Shown here: one piece after another, positions 44,999 through 53,614 of the stretch
Numbering within the stretch: position 1 is the first letter of the stretch
Layout: each line of letters begins with the position of its first letter
Program-made: the position numbers and the translations under genes
Origin: Burkholderia sp. 9120
Lineage (GTDB): Bacteria; Pseudomonadota; Gammaproteobacteria; Burkholderiales; Burkholderiaceae
Direction: 5' to 3'
Assembly (NCBI RefSeq): GCF_000745015.1
Contig: NZ_JQNA01000002.1
Span: 62,001-126,000 of the forward strand
Length of the DNA stretch: 64,000 nucleotides
Notes under the pieces: generated by a model
Told to the model about the DNA's origin: nothing
Databases searched by the model: none
What the model saw: the letters and a program-made list of their open reading frames with translations, nothing else

Positions 44999-46003
44999 AT
45001 GCTCAGATATGAATCCTCGCTGGACGCGATGCGGGACGCCACGCTGTTTCCGATTGACGATGCGCTGCACATGGTGTCGTTCAAGGCGATGAAAATCGTG
45101 CCCGCGAACTTCATCATCCAGAAGGCAATCGCGCGCGGCGATCTGAAACCGGGCGGCACGGTCGTGGAAACGTCGAGTGGTAATTTCGCGCTCGGCATGG
45201 CGATTGTCTGCAACCGCCTGAAGCATCGTTTCGTCGCGATCGGCGATCCGGCTATCGAGCCGTCCTACCAGCGCCAGTTGGAAATGCTGGGCGGCCAGGT
45301 CGAAATCATCACGGAAAAAAAGGGCAGTCAGGGTTATCAGAAAGCGCGCCTGGACCGTCTGCATGAAATTCTCGACGACGAACCCGGCTCGTTCTGGTGC
45401 CGCCAATACGACAACGAGGACAACGCGAACGCGTATGGCGAGCTAGGCCGCGAGTTGCTCGCCGCCGTGGGCCAGCAGTTGGTGCTGGTCGCGCCGGTCG
45501 GCTCGGGCGGTTCGAGCTGCGGGATCGCCAGTGCATTGCGCGCGGCCGGCGCGGACTGCACGCTAGTGGGCGTCGATACGTTCAACAGCATTCTGTTCGG
45601 CCAGCCGGACGGACCGCGCAAACTGCGCGGCCTCGGCAACACGGTGATGCCGAAGAACCTCAGGCAAACCCTGTTCGACGACGTGCATTGGGTCGGCTCG
45701 GACTTCGCCGAGCATTTCACGCGCAAGCTGTATTCGTCCACTGGACATTTTCGCGGACCGACCACCGGCGCGGCTTTCGCGGTGGCGCGCTTCGTCCGCG
45801 AGCGCTATGCAGCGACGCCCGTGGTGTTCCTGAGTCCGGACGACGGTTCGCGCTACGTCGACACGACCTACGCCGCCGACCCCGCCAACGCCACCTACGA
45901 CACGCTCGCACCGCAACAGATCGCGCAGCCGACCGCGTACGCGCCTGACGCCGACTGGGCATGGATGAACTGGCAACGCGCCGATATTCAACAATACCGT
46001 TAA
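44999..46003 (+). CDS. PLP-dependent cysteine synthase-fold enzyme
   Basis: Fold type II PLP enzyme of 334 residues, cysteine synthase/SbnA-like. Putative PLP lysine is Lys29 in HMVSFKAMK, the substrate loop is SSGNFALG at residues 59-66, and the phosphate-binding glycine loop is GSGGSSCGIASAL. It is missing the usual first 15-20 residues of the family. Coming straight after a GHMP kinase, it probably does a beta-replacement or elimination on a phospho-amino acid, by analogy with enzymes that use O-phosphoserine. Product not determinable from sequence. Confidence 0.83.
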   Translation: MLRYESSLDAMRDATLFPIDDALHMVSFKAMKIVPANFIIQKAIARGDLKPGGTVVETSSGNFALGMAIVCNRLKHRFVAIGDPAIEPSYQRQLEMLGGQVEIITEKKGSQGYQKARLDRLHEILDDEPGSFWCRQYDNEDNANAYGELGRELLAAVGQQLVLVAPVGSGGSSCGIASALRAAGADCTLVGVDTFNSILFGQPDGPRKLRGLGNTVMPKNLRQTLFDDVHWVGSDFAEHFTRKLYSSTGHFRGPTTGAAFAVARFVRERYAATPVVFLSPDDGSRYVDTTYAADPANATYDTLAPQQIAQPTAYAPDADWAWMNWQRADIQQYR

Positions 46004-46006
46004 GCC

Positions 46007-48577
46007 ATGGCGATCATTTACGTCGAATCGAACACCACGGGCTTTGGGCACCGCTTGCTGGAGGTGTCGTGTCTGTATGACAGTGTCCATTTCTTCATTA
46101 GCGACCCGGCGCGCTATGCCTTTCTGGACCAGTTGCCGGCCGGGGTGAATGTCGTACGTTGCGATACGCGTTCAGTCGACGCGCTTCGCGAGGCGTGTGC
46201 GCAGATCGACGCGATCCGCTATGTCGTGTCGACGAGCGATGCGTTCATCGACATCGCCGCGCGGCTGTCCGACGAACTCGGTTTGCCGACCAACTCCGCC
46301 GCGGCCATTGCGCTATGCCGCGACAAGCTGCGCTTGCAGGACGTGCTGCGCGACAGCGGCGTCGCGTATCCGCACACCACCACGATCCGCTCCGCCGACG
46401 CCGTGGCGCGCCTGAGCTTTCCGGTGATCGTCAAGCCGAGGCAAGGCACGGGCAGCATCGGCGTTCGGCTGGTTGAAAGCGCGCAGGACTTTCCGGATCA
46501 ATTCGACGACGACATGATCTGCCAGCGCTTCATTCCGGGCACGGAGTTTTCGGTCGAATCGTTCAGCGACGCCGACGGCCATCAGATTCTCGGCGTCACG
46601 CGCAAGTTCGTCACCAAGCCGCCGCACTTCCTCGAACTGGCCCACGTGTTTCCGGCCGACCTCGACACCGCGATTCGCTCGCGGATCGTCGATACGGTGC
46701 GGCGCGCGCTCGACGCGGTCGGCTACAGCTTCGGCCCCGCGCATACCGAGGTGAAGGTACACGACGGCGCGGTATCGATCATCGAAATCAACGCGCGGCT
46801 CGCCGGCGGCATGATTCCGACGCTGATGGAGCGCTCGTTCGGCTGGTCGATGGCGGAGCTGTATATACGCAGCTATCTGGCCGGCCGCAGCCAGTTCGTG
46901 GTGCCGACGCCCGCGCTCTACAGCGCCGTTGCGTTCGTGGTGCCGGAGGTAGGGCGTCGCTATGTCGGCATCGACTTTCCGAGCGATTGCGCCGACGCCG
47001 GCATGTTTCGCAGCGAAGGCGTCAACGCGGGCAAGTTCGACTTTTCCGACCGCGCGGGTTATGTGATTTCGGTTGGCCGTAGCGCAATGTCGGCGCTGCG
47101 GCAAAGCCTGTCGCTGCGTATGCGTTCTGCTGTGCTCTATGACGACCGGCGCGAACCGCCGCCCGACGCGCAGACGATTCACGAGATCGTCTACCGCAAA
47201 AACGGGCCGAGCTTCGGCGCACTGACCGACACGCTGCTCGTGATCGAAAAAGCTCACCTGACGATGCTGCGTCAGCAACGCATGCTCAGCGCTCCCCAGT
47301 TCGAGGCGTTGAAACAGGCCGTGCTCGCGCTGGAAGCCGATCCGGGTCTGCTACGCAATCACAACTCCGGCCGCGGCGATTACTTCGATTACGAAAACTA
47401 CGTGATCGACCGGTGCGGACGCGAAACGGGCGGCATGATCCAGGCGGCTCGCTCGCGCAACGACATCAACAGCACGCATCTGTCGCTGACCTTGCGCGAG
47501 GCGCTGTCGCGGGTGAGTTCACGCACCGTCGATCTGGCCGCCGTGCTGGCGCGCCGTGCCAACGAAACCGCCGACATACTGTTGCCGATTTACAGCCAGT
47601 ATCAAACGGCCATGCCGGGTTCGGCCGGTCACTATCTGGTCGCGCAATGCCAGATCCTGCTGGATACGCTGGGTGCGTTATCGGCTTTGCATGACAGCCT
47701 GAGCGTGTCGCCGCTCGGCGCCTGCGCGGGCGCGGGGACGACGTTCGCCACCGACACGCACAGCACCGCGGCCTTGCTCGGCTTCGCGAGCGGCCCGTCG
47801 AATTCGTTGCGGGCGATCAGCGACAAGAATCATGCGCAGCGCGGCGTGTATCTGCTGACCGAACTGAGCGGCAACCTGAACCGGATCGCCAGCGACCTGC
47901 AACTGTGGACCATGCGCGAGCTGGCGCTCGTCGCATTGCCGGACGCGATGTATGGCGGCTCGTCCAACATGCCGCAAAAGCGCAACCCGTACCTGCTCGA
48001 ATGGCTGCGTCTCGGCCACGAACGCAACGCCGCCCGCTTGACGATGGCCGTATCGTCGCTGTCGCATCTGCCGACCGGCAACTCCTATCAGGCGAGCCGC
48101 ACGGCTATCGAAACGCTGGTCGAATCGACCGTGCAGATCGTGGATATGCTGACCGTGCTGACCTATGCGATCGACGGCGCGCGTTTCGATGCCGACGCCG
48201 CACGTCGCGCGCTTGAAGCGGGTAACGGTTGCGCGACGCTCGCGGCGGAACGGCTGGTGCAGCAGCACGAGGCGTCGTTCCGCGATGCCCACTCGCGGGT
48301 GGGCCGCGCACTCGCGCCGGCCGCCATGACCACAGCGCCCACATCCGGCGACGCAAGCGCGCGAGCTTTGCTCGCCAGCATCAACGACGAACTGACCACC
48401 GGCCACGTATTCGAGCGGCTCAGCGGCGGCGGCGGCCCATCGGCGGATAACACGCGCGCGGCATGGAAAGCCCTCGACGCGCAACTCCGCGACGCCCGCC
48501 GACATCATCTGGCGCGCGACGCGCGTGCCGCCGCGCTCGCGCGCGAACTCGATCGCCGCTTCAGGAGAACCCTGTGA
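46007..48577 (+). CDS. ATP-grasp ligase fused to argininosuccinate lyase-like domain
   Basis: Large two-domain protein of 856 residues. Residues 1-400 are an ATP-grasp ligase: FPVIVKPRQGTGSIGV near 141 and metal-site EINARLAGGM near 260. Residues about 420-856 are a fumarase/aspartase-superfamily lyase of argininosuccinate lyase type: AARSRND near 479 and the signature GSSNMPQKRNP near 651 with the catalytic serine. The gene starts 3 bp after the PLP enzyme stop. A likely chemistry is ligation of an amino acid (perhaps aspartate) to a carboxylate, then fumarate-type elimination leaving a new amide or amine. This fusion is not one I know from a named pathway. Confidence 0.85.
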   Translation: MAIIYVESNTTGFGHRLLEVSCLYDSVHFFISDPARYAFLDQLPAGVNVVRCDTRSVDALREACAQIDAIRYVVSTSDAFIDIAARLSDELGLPTNSAAAIALCRDKLRLQDVLRDSGVAYPHTTTIRSADAVARLSFPVIVKPRQGTGSIGVRLVESAQDFPDQFDDDMICQRFIPGTEFSVESFSDADGHQILGVTRKFVTKPPHFLELAHVFPADLDTAIRSRIVDTVRRALDAVGYSFGPAHTEVKVHDGAVSIIEINARLAGGMIPTLMERSFGWSMAELYIRSYLAGRSQFVVPTPALYSAVAFVVPEVGRRYVGIDFPSDCADAGMFRSEGVNAGKFDFSDRAGYVISVGRSAMSALRQSLSLRMRSAVLYDDRREPPPDAQTIHEIVYRKNGPSFGALTDTLLVIEKAHLTMLRQQRMLSAPQFEALKQAVLALEADPGLLRNHNSGRGDYFDYENYVIDRCGRETGGMIQAARSRNDINSTHLSLTLREALSRVSSRTVDLAAVLARRANETADILLPIYSQYQTAMPGSAGHYLVAQCQILLDTLGALSALHDSLSVSPLGACAGAGTTFATDTHSTAALLGFASGPSNSLRAISDKNHAQRGVYLLTELSGNLNRIASDLQLWTMRELALVALPDAMYGGSSNMPQKRNPYLLEWLRLGHERNAARLTMAVSSLSHLPTGNSYQASRTAIETLVESTVQIVDMLTVLTYAIDGARFDADAARRALEAGNGCATLAAERLVQQHEASFRDAHSRVGRALAPAAMTTAPTSGDASARALLASINDELTTGHVFERLSGGGGPSADNTRAAWKALDAQLRDARRHHLARDARAAALARELDRRFRRTL

Positions 48578-49449
48578 ACAGCTTGACCCCATCGCCCCAA
48601 TCGCCCCCGTCCACCCCATCCAGCCCGTCGATGCCGGCCATCACCGTGCTGTGCTCGGACGGGCCGCATCATCTGTATCTGGCGGGCGAAATCCTGAAGA
48701 CCTTCGGCAAGGTGCGCCTCATCGTCGAACCCGGCCACGCTCAGGTGTCGCGTTTGTGGCGTAACCGCCAATACCGCGCGTATGGCTGGACGCGTTATCA
48801 CCAATGGCGGCGCAGCCTGTTCGGCTACGACGCGTACCGTCAGCGCTATTTCACGCAAGGCGAAGCGCCGCTCACCTGGGACGCGCTGCTCCGCGACGCC
48901 CGCGTTCGGCTGATCGAAACGCCGTGGATCAACGATCCCTGCGTCGTCGAAACCTTGCAGGAAGAGGGCGCCGACGCGTATATCGTGATGGGCACCAAGA
49001 AGATCGGCGAGGCCGTGCTCGCGCAGATTCCGCCGGACCGGATTCTCAATCTGCACGGCGGTCATCTGCCTCACTACAAGGGCAATCACTGCTTCTTCTT
49101 CGCGCTGCATCACGGCGAATTCGACAAGCTGAGCACAACGCTGCACCGCGTGGCGTCCGGTCTCGATACCGGCGAGATCGTCTCGCACCACACGGTGCAA
49201 TTCCAGCAAGGCGACAATTCGGAAACGCTCTATTCGCGCGCCGAAAAACGGGCCGTGGACAACCTCGTCGCCCGCCTCAAGATGGACCCGGATGTCACGC
49301 GCTGGGACAGCGAACCGCAACCCGACGCGGGCGCGACTTACCGGATGCGCGATCGCGGCCCGCTGCTCGAAATCGCGCACCGCTTCGCACTGTTGCGCCA
49401 CCTGCATGCGGTGTCGGCCGTGCGCCGGAAAGGGAATCAGGCTCGATGA
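48574..49449 (+). CDS. Formyltransferase (Fmt/PurN-like)
   Basis: Protein of 291 residues. GTG start at 48574 overlaps the previous stop (GTGA) and has AGGAG six bases before. A Ser/Pro-rich leader of about 20 residues precedes the catalytic domain. The Asn-His catalytic pair is in ILNLHGGHLPHYKGNH and the Asp in GLDTGEIVSHH, the triad of 10-formyltetrahydrofolate-dependent transferases. No tRNA-binding domain is evident, so it is unlikely to be the housekeeping Met-tRNA enzyme. It probably formylates an amine of the pathway product. Confidence 0.85.
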   Translation: MNSLTPSPQSPPSTPSSPSMPAITVLCSDGPHHLYLAGEILKTFGKVRLIVEPGHAQVSRLWRNRQYRAYGWTRYHQWRRSLFGYDAYRQRYFTQGEAPLTWDALLRDARVRLIETPWINDPCVVETLQEEGADAYIVMGTKKIGEAVLAQIPPDRILNLHGGHLPHYKGNHCFFFALHHGEFDKLSTTLHRVASGLDTGEIVSHHTVQFQQGDNSETLYSRAEKRAVDNLVARLKMDPDVTRWDSEPQPDAGATYRMRDRGPLLEIAHRFALLRHLHAVSAVRRKGNQAR

Positions 49450-50042
49450 ACAGCGCCCTGATTGCCCAGCTTTCGCAGGTCGCGCTGTTTTCGATCCCGC
49501 TGACCATTTCGCCGGGGCCGAACAATCTGATGATGACCACCAATTGCGCCCAGTTCGGTTTCCGGCGCACGCTGCCTTCGCTGGTCGGCATTTCGCTCGG
49601 CGTGTTCGTGCTGTTCATGGTGGTGGCGCTGGGTCTCGGCGGCGTGCTGGCCCGCTATCCGCAACTGCATCTCGCACTGAAAGTGGTGGGTTCCGCGTAC
49701 ATTCTGTATCTGTCGTATCTGCTGTTCACGTCGCATTCGTCGAGCGCGCAGAAGAAATCGACCGAACGGCCGATCACTTTCGTTCAGGCGGCCTTGCTGC
49801 AGGTGTTGAATCCGAAGATCTGGCTGCTCGCGGCAACGGCCTGTTCCACGTTTCTCCCCCTGACCGGCAACGTGCATGTCGACGCGATTCTGCTGTCGCT
49901 CACGCTCGGCGCGATCTTCTTTCCGTGCAACTCGATCTGGGCGCTGTTCGGACTCGTGATGCGCGGGGTCATGCGCGGCCGGGCGTTTTACCGGACCATG
50001 GGGTTGATGACCGCGTCGTCGGTCTTTTTCGTGCTGTTTTGA
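49446..50042 (+). CDS. LysE-family exporter
   Basis: Membrane protein of 198 residues with about six helices. The motif ISPGPNNLMMTTNCAQFGFR near the N-terminus is diagnostic of LysE/RhtB amino-acid exporters, and LLQVLNPKIWLLAATAC is the second conserved stretch. ATG overlaps the formyltransferase stop by 4 bp. It likely exports the amino-acid-like product, as LysE proteins do in several non-proteinogenic amino acid clusters. Confidence 0.9.
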   Translation: MNSALIAQLSQVALFSIPLTISPGPNNLMMTTNCAQFGFRRTLPSLVGISLGVFVLFMVVALGLGGVLARYPQLHLALKVVGSAYILYLSYLLFTSHSSSAQKKSTERPITFVQAALLQVLNPKIWLLAATACSTFLPLTGNVHVDAILLSLTLGAIFFPCNSIWALFGLVMRGVMRGRAFYRTMGLMTASSVFFVLF

Positions 50043-50097
50043 GTTGGCTAATTCGCCGCGACGTCACGGCTTGCGCGCATTTCTATCAAGGACGGCC

Positions 50098-51054
50098 ATG
50101 AACCACATCGTGCTAGCTTTTTGCATCGACCCGGCAAAAGATCCTGTTTCGTCGCATGTGCTCGCGCGACTGCTGGCCTCGGGCGCTTTCACGCCGACCG
50201 ACGACAGCGTCGACGGCCACCCCGTGTTGCGTGCGCAACTGGGCAGCGTGCGCTGCGATCTGCTGCAACTCGACGACGTGCTGAGCCACGACTATCCCCG
50301 CTACGCGCCGATCCTCAACGACGGGTTCGGCACCGCCGACGCGGTCATCATCGTCAACTGGCACGAAGGCAAGAACGCGCCCGATCCAATCTTCACCGTG
50401 CAAACCACGGGCGACATCGAAACCGGCACCTTCAGCCCCGTCGATCCCACCGTGACGCGCGCGCTGTTCCTCGCGGTGGAAGCGCAGCGGCAAAAGGCCG
50501 GCCTCGGGCAATTCTCGACGTGGATGGAGGCGACGCACTGGTCCGGGCCACTGTACGGCGCCGCGTCGGGCAAGCTGGTCAACCTCGTGAAGCCCTCGGT
50601 GATCGATCTGGAGATCGGCAGCACGCCGCGCGCGTGGTCGTATCCGGCCGCCGCCGCGGTGCTCGCGCGGGCGCTGCTCACGGCGTTCGAGTCACCGCGG
50701 AAACCGGCGATTTCGCTCCTCGGGATCGGCGGCACGCATTTCGAAGCGGGCTTCACGCAACTGCTGCGCGACTACGGCGAATCGCAAGGGCTCGCGTTTT
50801 CGCATCTGCTGCCGAATCACTGGCTGGTTGCGCATCGTTATGAATCGTCGGCGCGGCTGCCTGATCTGCTGGCCTGCGCCCGCTCGATCAAAGGCGGCGT
50901 GGACGCGATTGCGTTCCACGACAATCTGAAAAGCAGCTACAAACATCAGGTGCAATTGCTTGCCAGCGAGCTTGGCGTGCCGGCGTTCTCGCACCGCAAA
51001 CTGCGATCGGACGACATAGCCGGTCTGATTCGCGACGCCCGCGTCGAATCGTGA
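50098..51054 (+). CDS. D-aminoacyl-tRNA deacylase, DTD2/GEK1-like
   Basis: Protein of 318 residues resembling the archaeal/plant DTD2 (GEK1) family rather than bacterial DTD1. Matches in order: FSTWMEATHWSGPLY, VIDLEIGSTPRAW, LLGIGGTHFEAGFTQL near residue 208 and FSHLLPNHW. In archaeal proteins the last glycine motif is GIGGGHYAP; here it is GTHFEA, so the site may be altered. AAGGA precedes ATG 50098. At the end of a biosynthetic operon it may clear tRNA charged with the product or damaged by a reactive intermediate. Confidence 0.72.
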   Translation: MNHIVLAFCIDPAKDPVSSHVLARLLASGAFTPTDDSVDGHPVLRAQLGSVRCDLLQLDDVLSHDYPRYAPILNDGFGTADAVIIVNWHEGKNAPDPIFTVQTTGDIETGTFSPVDPTVTRALFLAVEAQRQKAGLGQFSTWMEATHWSGPLYGAASGKLVNLVKPSVIDLEIGSTPRAWSYPAAAAVLARALLTAFESPRKPAISLLGIGGTHFEAGFTQLLRDYGESQGLAFSHLLPNHWLVAHRYESSARLPDLLACARSIKGGVDAIAFHDNLKSSYKHQVQLLASELGVPAFSHRKLRSDDIAGLIRDARVES

Positions 51055-51074
51055 TGCGTGATGGACGTGGCCGA

Positions 51075-51950
51075 TCAAAGCCCTCGAAGCGCTCTCGGCG
51101 GATAGCCGAAGTGCTTCTTGAACGCGGTCGTGAACTGGCTATGCTGCGCGTAGCCGCATTCGAGCGCGATGGTGGTGATCTTCTGCGGACTGTTCTTCAA
51201 CAGGTTGTGCGCACGGCTCATTCTCGCGTGGGTCAGAAACGCATGCGGCGAGTGGCCGAAGGTGGTCTTGAATTTACGCAGAAAGTGATACCGGCTGAGA
51301 CTCACCAGGCTCGCCAGATCTTCGAGCCGCACCGGTTCGCCGAGGTTGTCGCTCAGATAGTCGCGCAGCAGTTTGGTCTGCTGGGCCGAGAAACGGCCGC
51401 GCGTATTCGGCGCGTCCAGATCCGTGGCGGCATACGAGCGGATCGTGTTGAGCAGAATCCAGCTCATCAGACCGTCTACGCCGAGCAGCAGCGACTTGTC
51501 GTCCCAATCGGCGAGCGCGATGCTCGCGGCCGCTGCGCTAATGACCGGCGACGCCTCCTGGAACACCTCGCGGAACGAATAACTCTCCGGCGGCTGGCGC
51601 AGCGACTGCAGCAGGCTTTCCTCGAAGTTGCGCGGATCGAAATACACGTGCAGGAAATTCAGCCGCTCGGTGATCTGCCACTGCGACTGGCCTTCGCCAA
51701 TAGGGAACAGGCAGACCGCGTTCTTGAAGCCGCGCCGCAAAATCTGCCGGCCCAGCACCTGGTTGCAGTTTTCCCCGCCCGACAGATACACGCTCAGCAC
51801 GTTTTCGTTCGAGCTTTGATACTCGGTGAGCGTATTGCGGCCGGTCCATTCCGACACCACGATGCCCGACGGCAAGTGCATGGACCGGACGAGCTCGGCA
51901 CCCGCCGATTTCAGCGCGCCTCTGACGTTAATCGAGTTTGAAGACCGCAT
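51075..51950 (-). CDS. AraC-family transcriptional regulator
   Basis: Protein of 291 residues with an N-terminal sensor region and a C-terminal AraC domain holding two helix-turn-helices (LEDLASLVSLSRYHFLRKFK and IALECGYAQHSQFTTAFKK, ending FGYPPRALRGL). It converges on the biosynthetic operon, with 20 bp between stops. It is the natural candidate for its activator, with the repeats at 43775-43807 as a possible site. Ligand unknown. Confidence 0.88.
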   Translation of the reverse strand: MRSSNSINVRGALKSAGAELVRSMHLPSGIVVSEWTGRNTLTEYQSSNENVLSVYLSGGENCNQVLGRQILRRGFKNAVCLFPIGEGQSQWQITERLNFLHVYFDPRNFEESLLQSLRQPPESYSFREVFQEASPVISAAAASIALADWDDKSLLLGVDGLMSWILLNTIRSYAATDLDAPNTRGRFSAQQTKLLRDYLSDNLGEPVRLEDLASLVSLSRYHFLRKFKTTFGHSPHAFLTHARMSRAHNLLKNSPQKITTIALECGYAQHSQFTTAFKKHFGYPPRALRGL

Positions 51951-52159
51951 CTTGCAAATGATCGCTTATCGGCTGGTGGTAGAGCGGGGGGCGGCGCGCT
52001 GTGCCATGGAAATCAGCAGAAGCGGGCCGCCGGTCCGGAATGCGTTGTGGCTAATAGAGGTGGCCAACGAGGTGGCTATTGTGTCAGAAGATGAGGGTGG
52101 TGAGCGCGCGGCTGGGCGGGGTAGCCAGCGCGCATAAAGCAACCTGTTTTCAGCGGCTT

Positions 52160-53461
52160 TTATTCGCTGCTGGTCCACTCCACGTTCGCGCCCACCGAAC
52201 GCAAATTCTCGACGAAACGCGGATGCGCGCGGCGGATCGGCAGTGCATTCATGATCTCCGAGCGTCCTTCAATACTGGCCGCGACCATCAGCAACGCAAT
52301 CGCCACGCGAATGATGTACGGGCTCTCGACGCGCGCCGGGCTCAGCGTCAGCCCGCCGAACGTGATCAGCCGGTGCGGATCGGACAGGAACACGTGCGCG
52401 CCGAACTTGGACAGTTCGCTGGTCCAGCCCATCGCGCCGTCATAAACCTTGTTCCAGAACATTGCGCTGCCCTCGGCCTTCACGCCGAGCGCGACGAAGA
52501 TCGGCAGCAGATCGACCGGCACATACGGCCACGGCGCGGCTTCGACCTTGGTGAGAATGTTCTGGGTGAACGGCCGGCGCACCTGCAGCGCGCCGTTGCT
52601 ATGCGCGCGCGACCAGCCATCGCGATGCACCACGTCGACACCGAACTTCGCGAAGGTGCGGTCGATCAGCGGGAACTGCTCGGGCGCCGAGTTCCTGACC
52701 ACGATGTCGCCGCCGGTGATCGCGCCCAGCGCGAGAAACGTGGCGATTTCGTGGAAGTCTTCGCTGAAGCGGAACTCGCCGCCGCCGAGCCGCTTGCCGC
52801 CCGTCACGCTGAGCCGCGAGGTGCCGATACCGTCGATGCCTACGCCGAGCATCGCGAGAAAGCGGCAGAACTCCTGCACGTGCGGCTCGGACGCCGCGTT
52901 GGTGAGCGTGGAGGTGCCGTCGGCCGCCGCCGCGCACAGTGCGAAGTTTTCGGTGGTGGTCACCGACGCATAGTCGAGCCAGTGATCGTTGGCGGCCATG
53001 CGCCGCTCGGTACGCACGATCAACGACTCGTCGGTGCGCTTGACGCGAGCGCCGAAACGCTCGAACACCTCGACGTGCGGGTCGATCTCGCGCACGCCGA
53101 GCGTGCAGCCTTTCACGTCGCTTTCCAGCCGCGCCACGTTGAAACGCGCGAGCAGCGGCGGCACCAGCATGATCGACGAACGCATCTCCTCGGGCAGCTT
53201 GTTTGTGACCGGATCGAAGGTGGTGGCGTGGTGATGCAGATCGAGCAGGCCGGTCGAGAAGTCCACCGACACATCGCTGCCCAGCGCGCGGAAGATGTCG
53301 AGGATTTTCTTGACGTCGGTGATCTCGGGCACGCCGATCAGGCGTACCGGTTGATCGGTGAGGAGGGTAGCGCAGAGAATCGGCAGAACAGCGTTCTTGT
53401 TGGCGGACGGCGTGATTTCGCCGCGTAACGGCAGGCCGCCGTGGACGATCAGGTTGGACAT
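52160..53461 (-). CDS. murA: Divergent MurA-like enolpyruvyl transferase
   Basis: Protein of 433 residues with the EPSP-synthase fold of MurA. Conserved: Lys22 in SANKNAVLPI, Arg94 in EEMRSS, the PEP-cysteine Cys119 in KGCTLGVREIDPH, and the aspartate in YVPVDLLPIF. Known MurA transfers enolpyruvate to UDP-GlcNAc. It looks unlike the usual Burkholderia MurA and lies outside the normal hisA/murA neighbourhood, so it is probably a second copy. The fosfomycin target cysteine is kept. It stands between an AraC-regulated cluster and a LysR gene. Confidence 0.8.
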   Translation of the reverse strand: MSNLIVHGGLPLRGEITPSANKNAVLPILCATLLTDQPVRLIGVPEITDVKKILDIFRALGSDVSVDFSTGLLDLHHHATTFDPVTNKLPEEMRSSIMLVPPLLARFNVARLESDVKGCTLGVREIDPHVEVFERFGARVKRTDESLIVRTERRMAANDHWLDYASVTTTENFALCAAAADGTSTLTNAASEPHVQEFCRFLAMLGVGIDGIGTSRLSVTGGKRLGGGEFRFSEDFHEIATFLALGAITGGDIVVRNSAPEQFPLIDRTFAKFGVDVVHRDGWSRAHSNGALQVRRPFTQNILTKVEAAPWPYVPVDLLPIFVALGVKAEGSAMFWNKVYDGAMGWTSELSKFGAHVFLSDPHRLITFGGLTLSPARVESPYIIRVAIALLMVAASIEGRSEIMNALPIRRAHPRFVENLRSVGANVEWTSSE

Positions 53462-53614
53462 GTTCGGAAAGCTTTGAAGAATGAAGACGCGAGGCCGTTA
53501 TGATGCCATCGCCGGGGCGTGCCTGCTGCAACTATCCGCGGGGCCAGGGCAGGACCCGGCGAATCGCACGCCTGAGCGCTTATTGAGCGCTCATTGAGCG
53601 TTTAGCCTGAGTGT

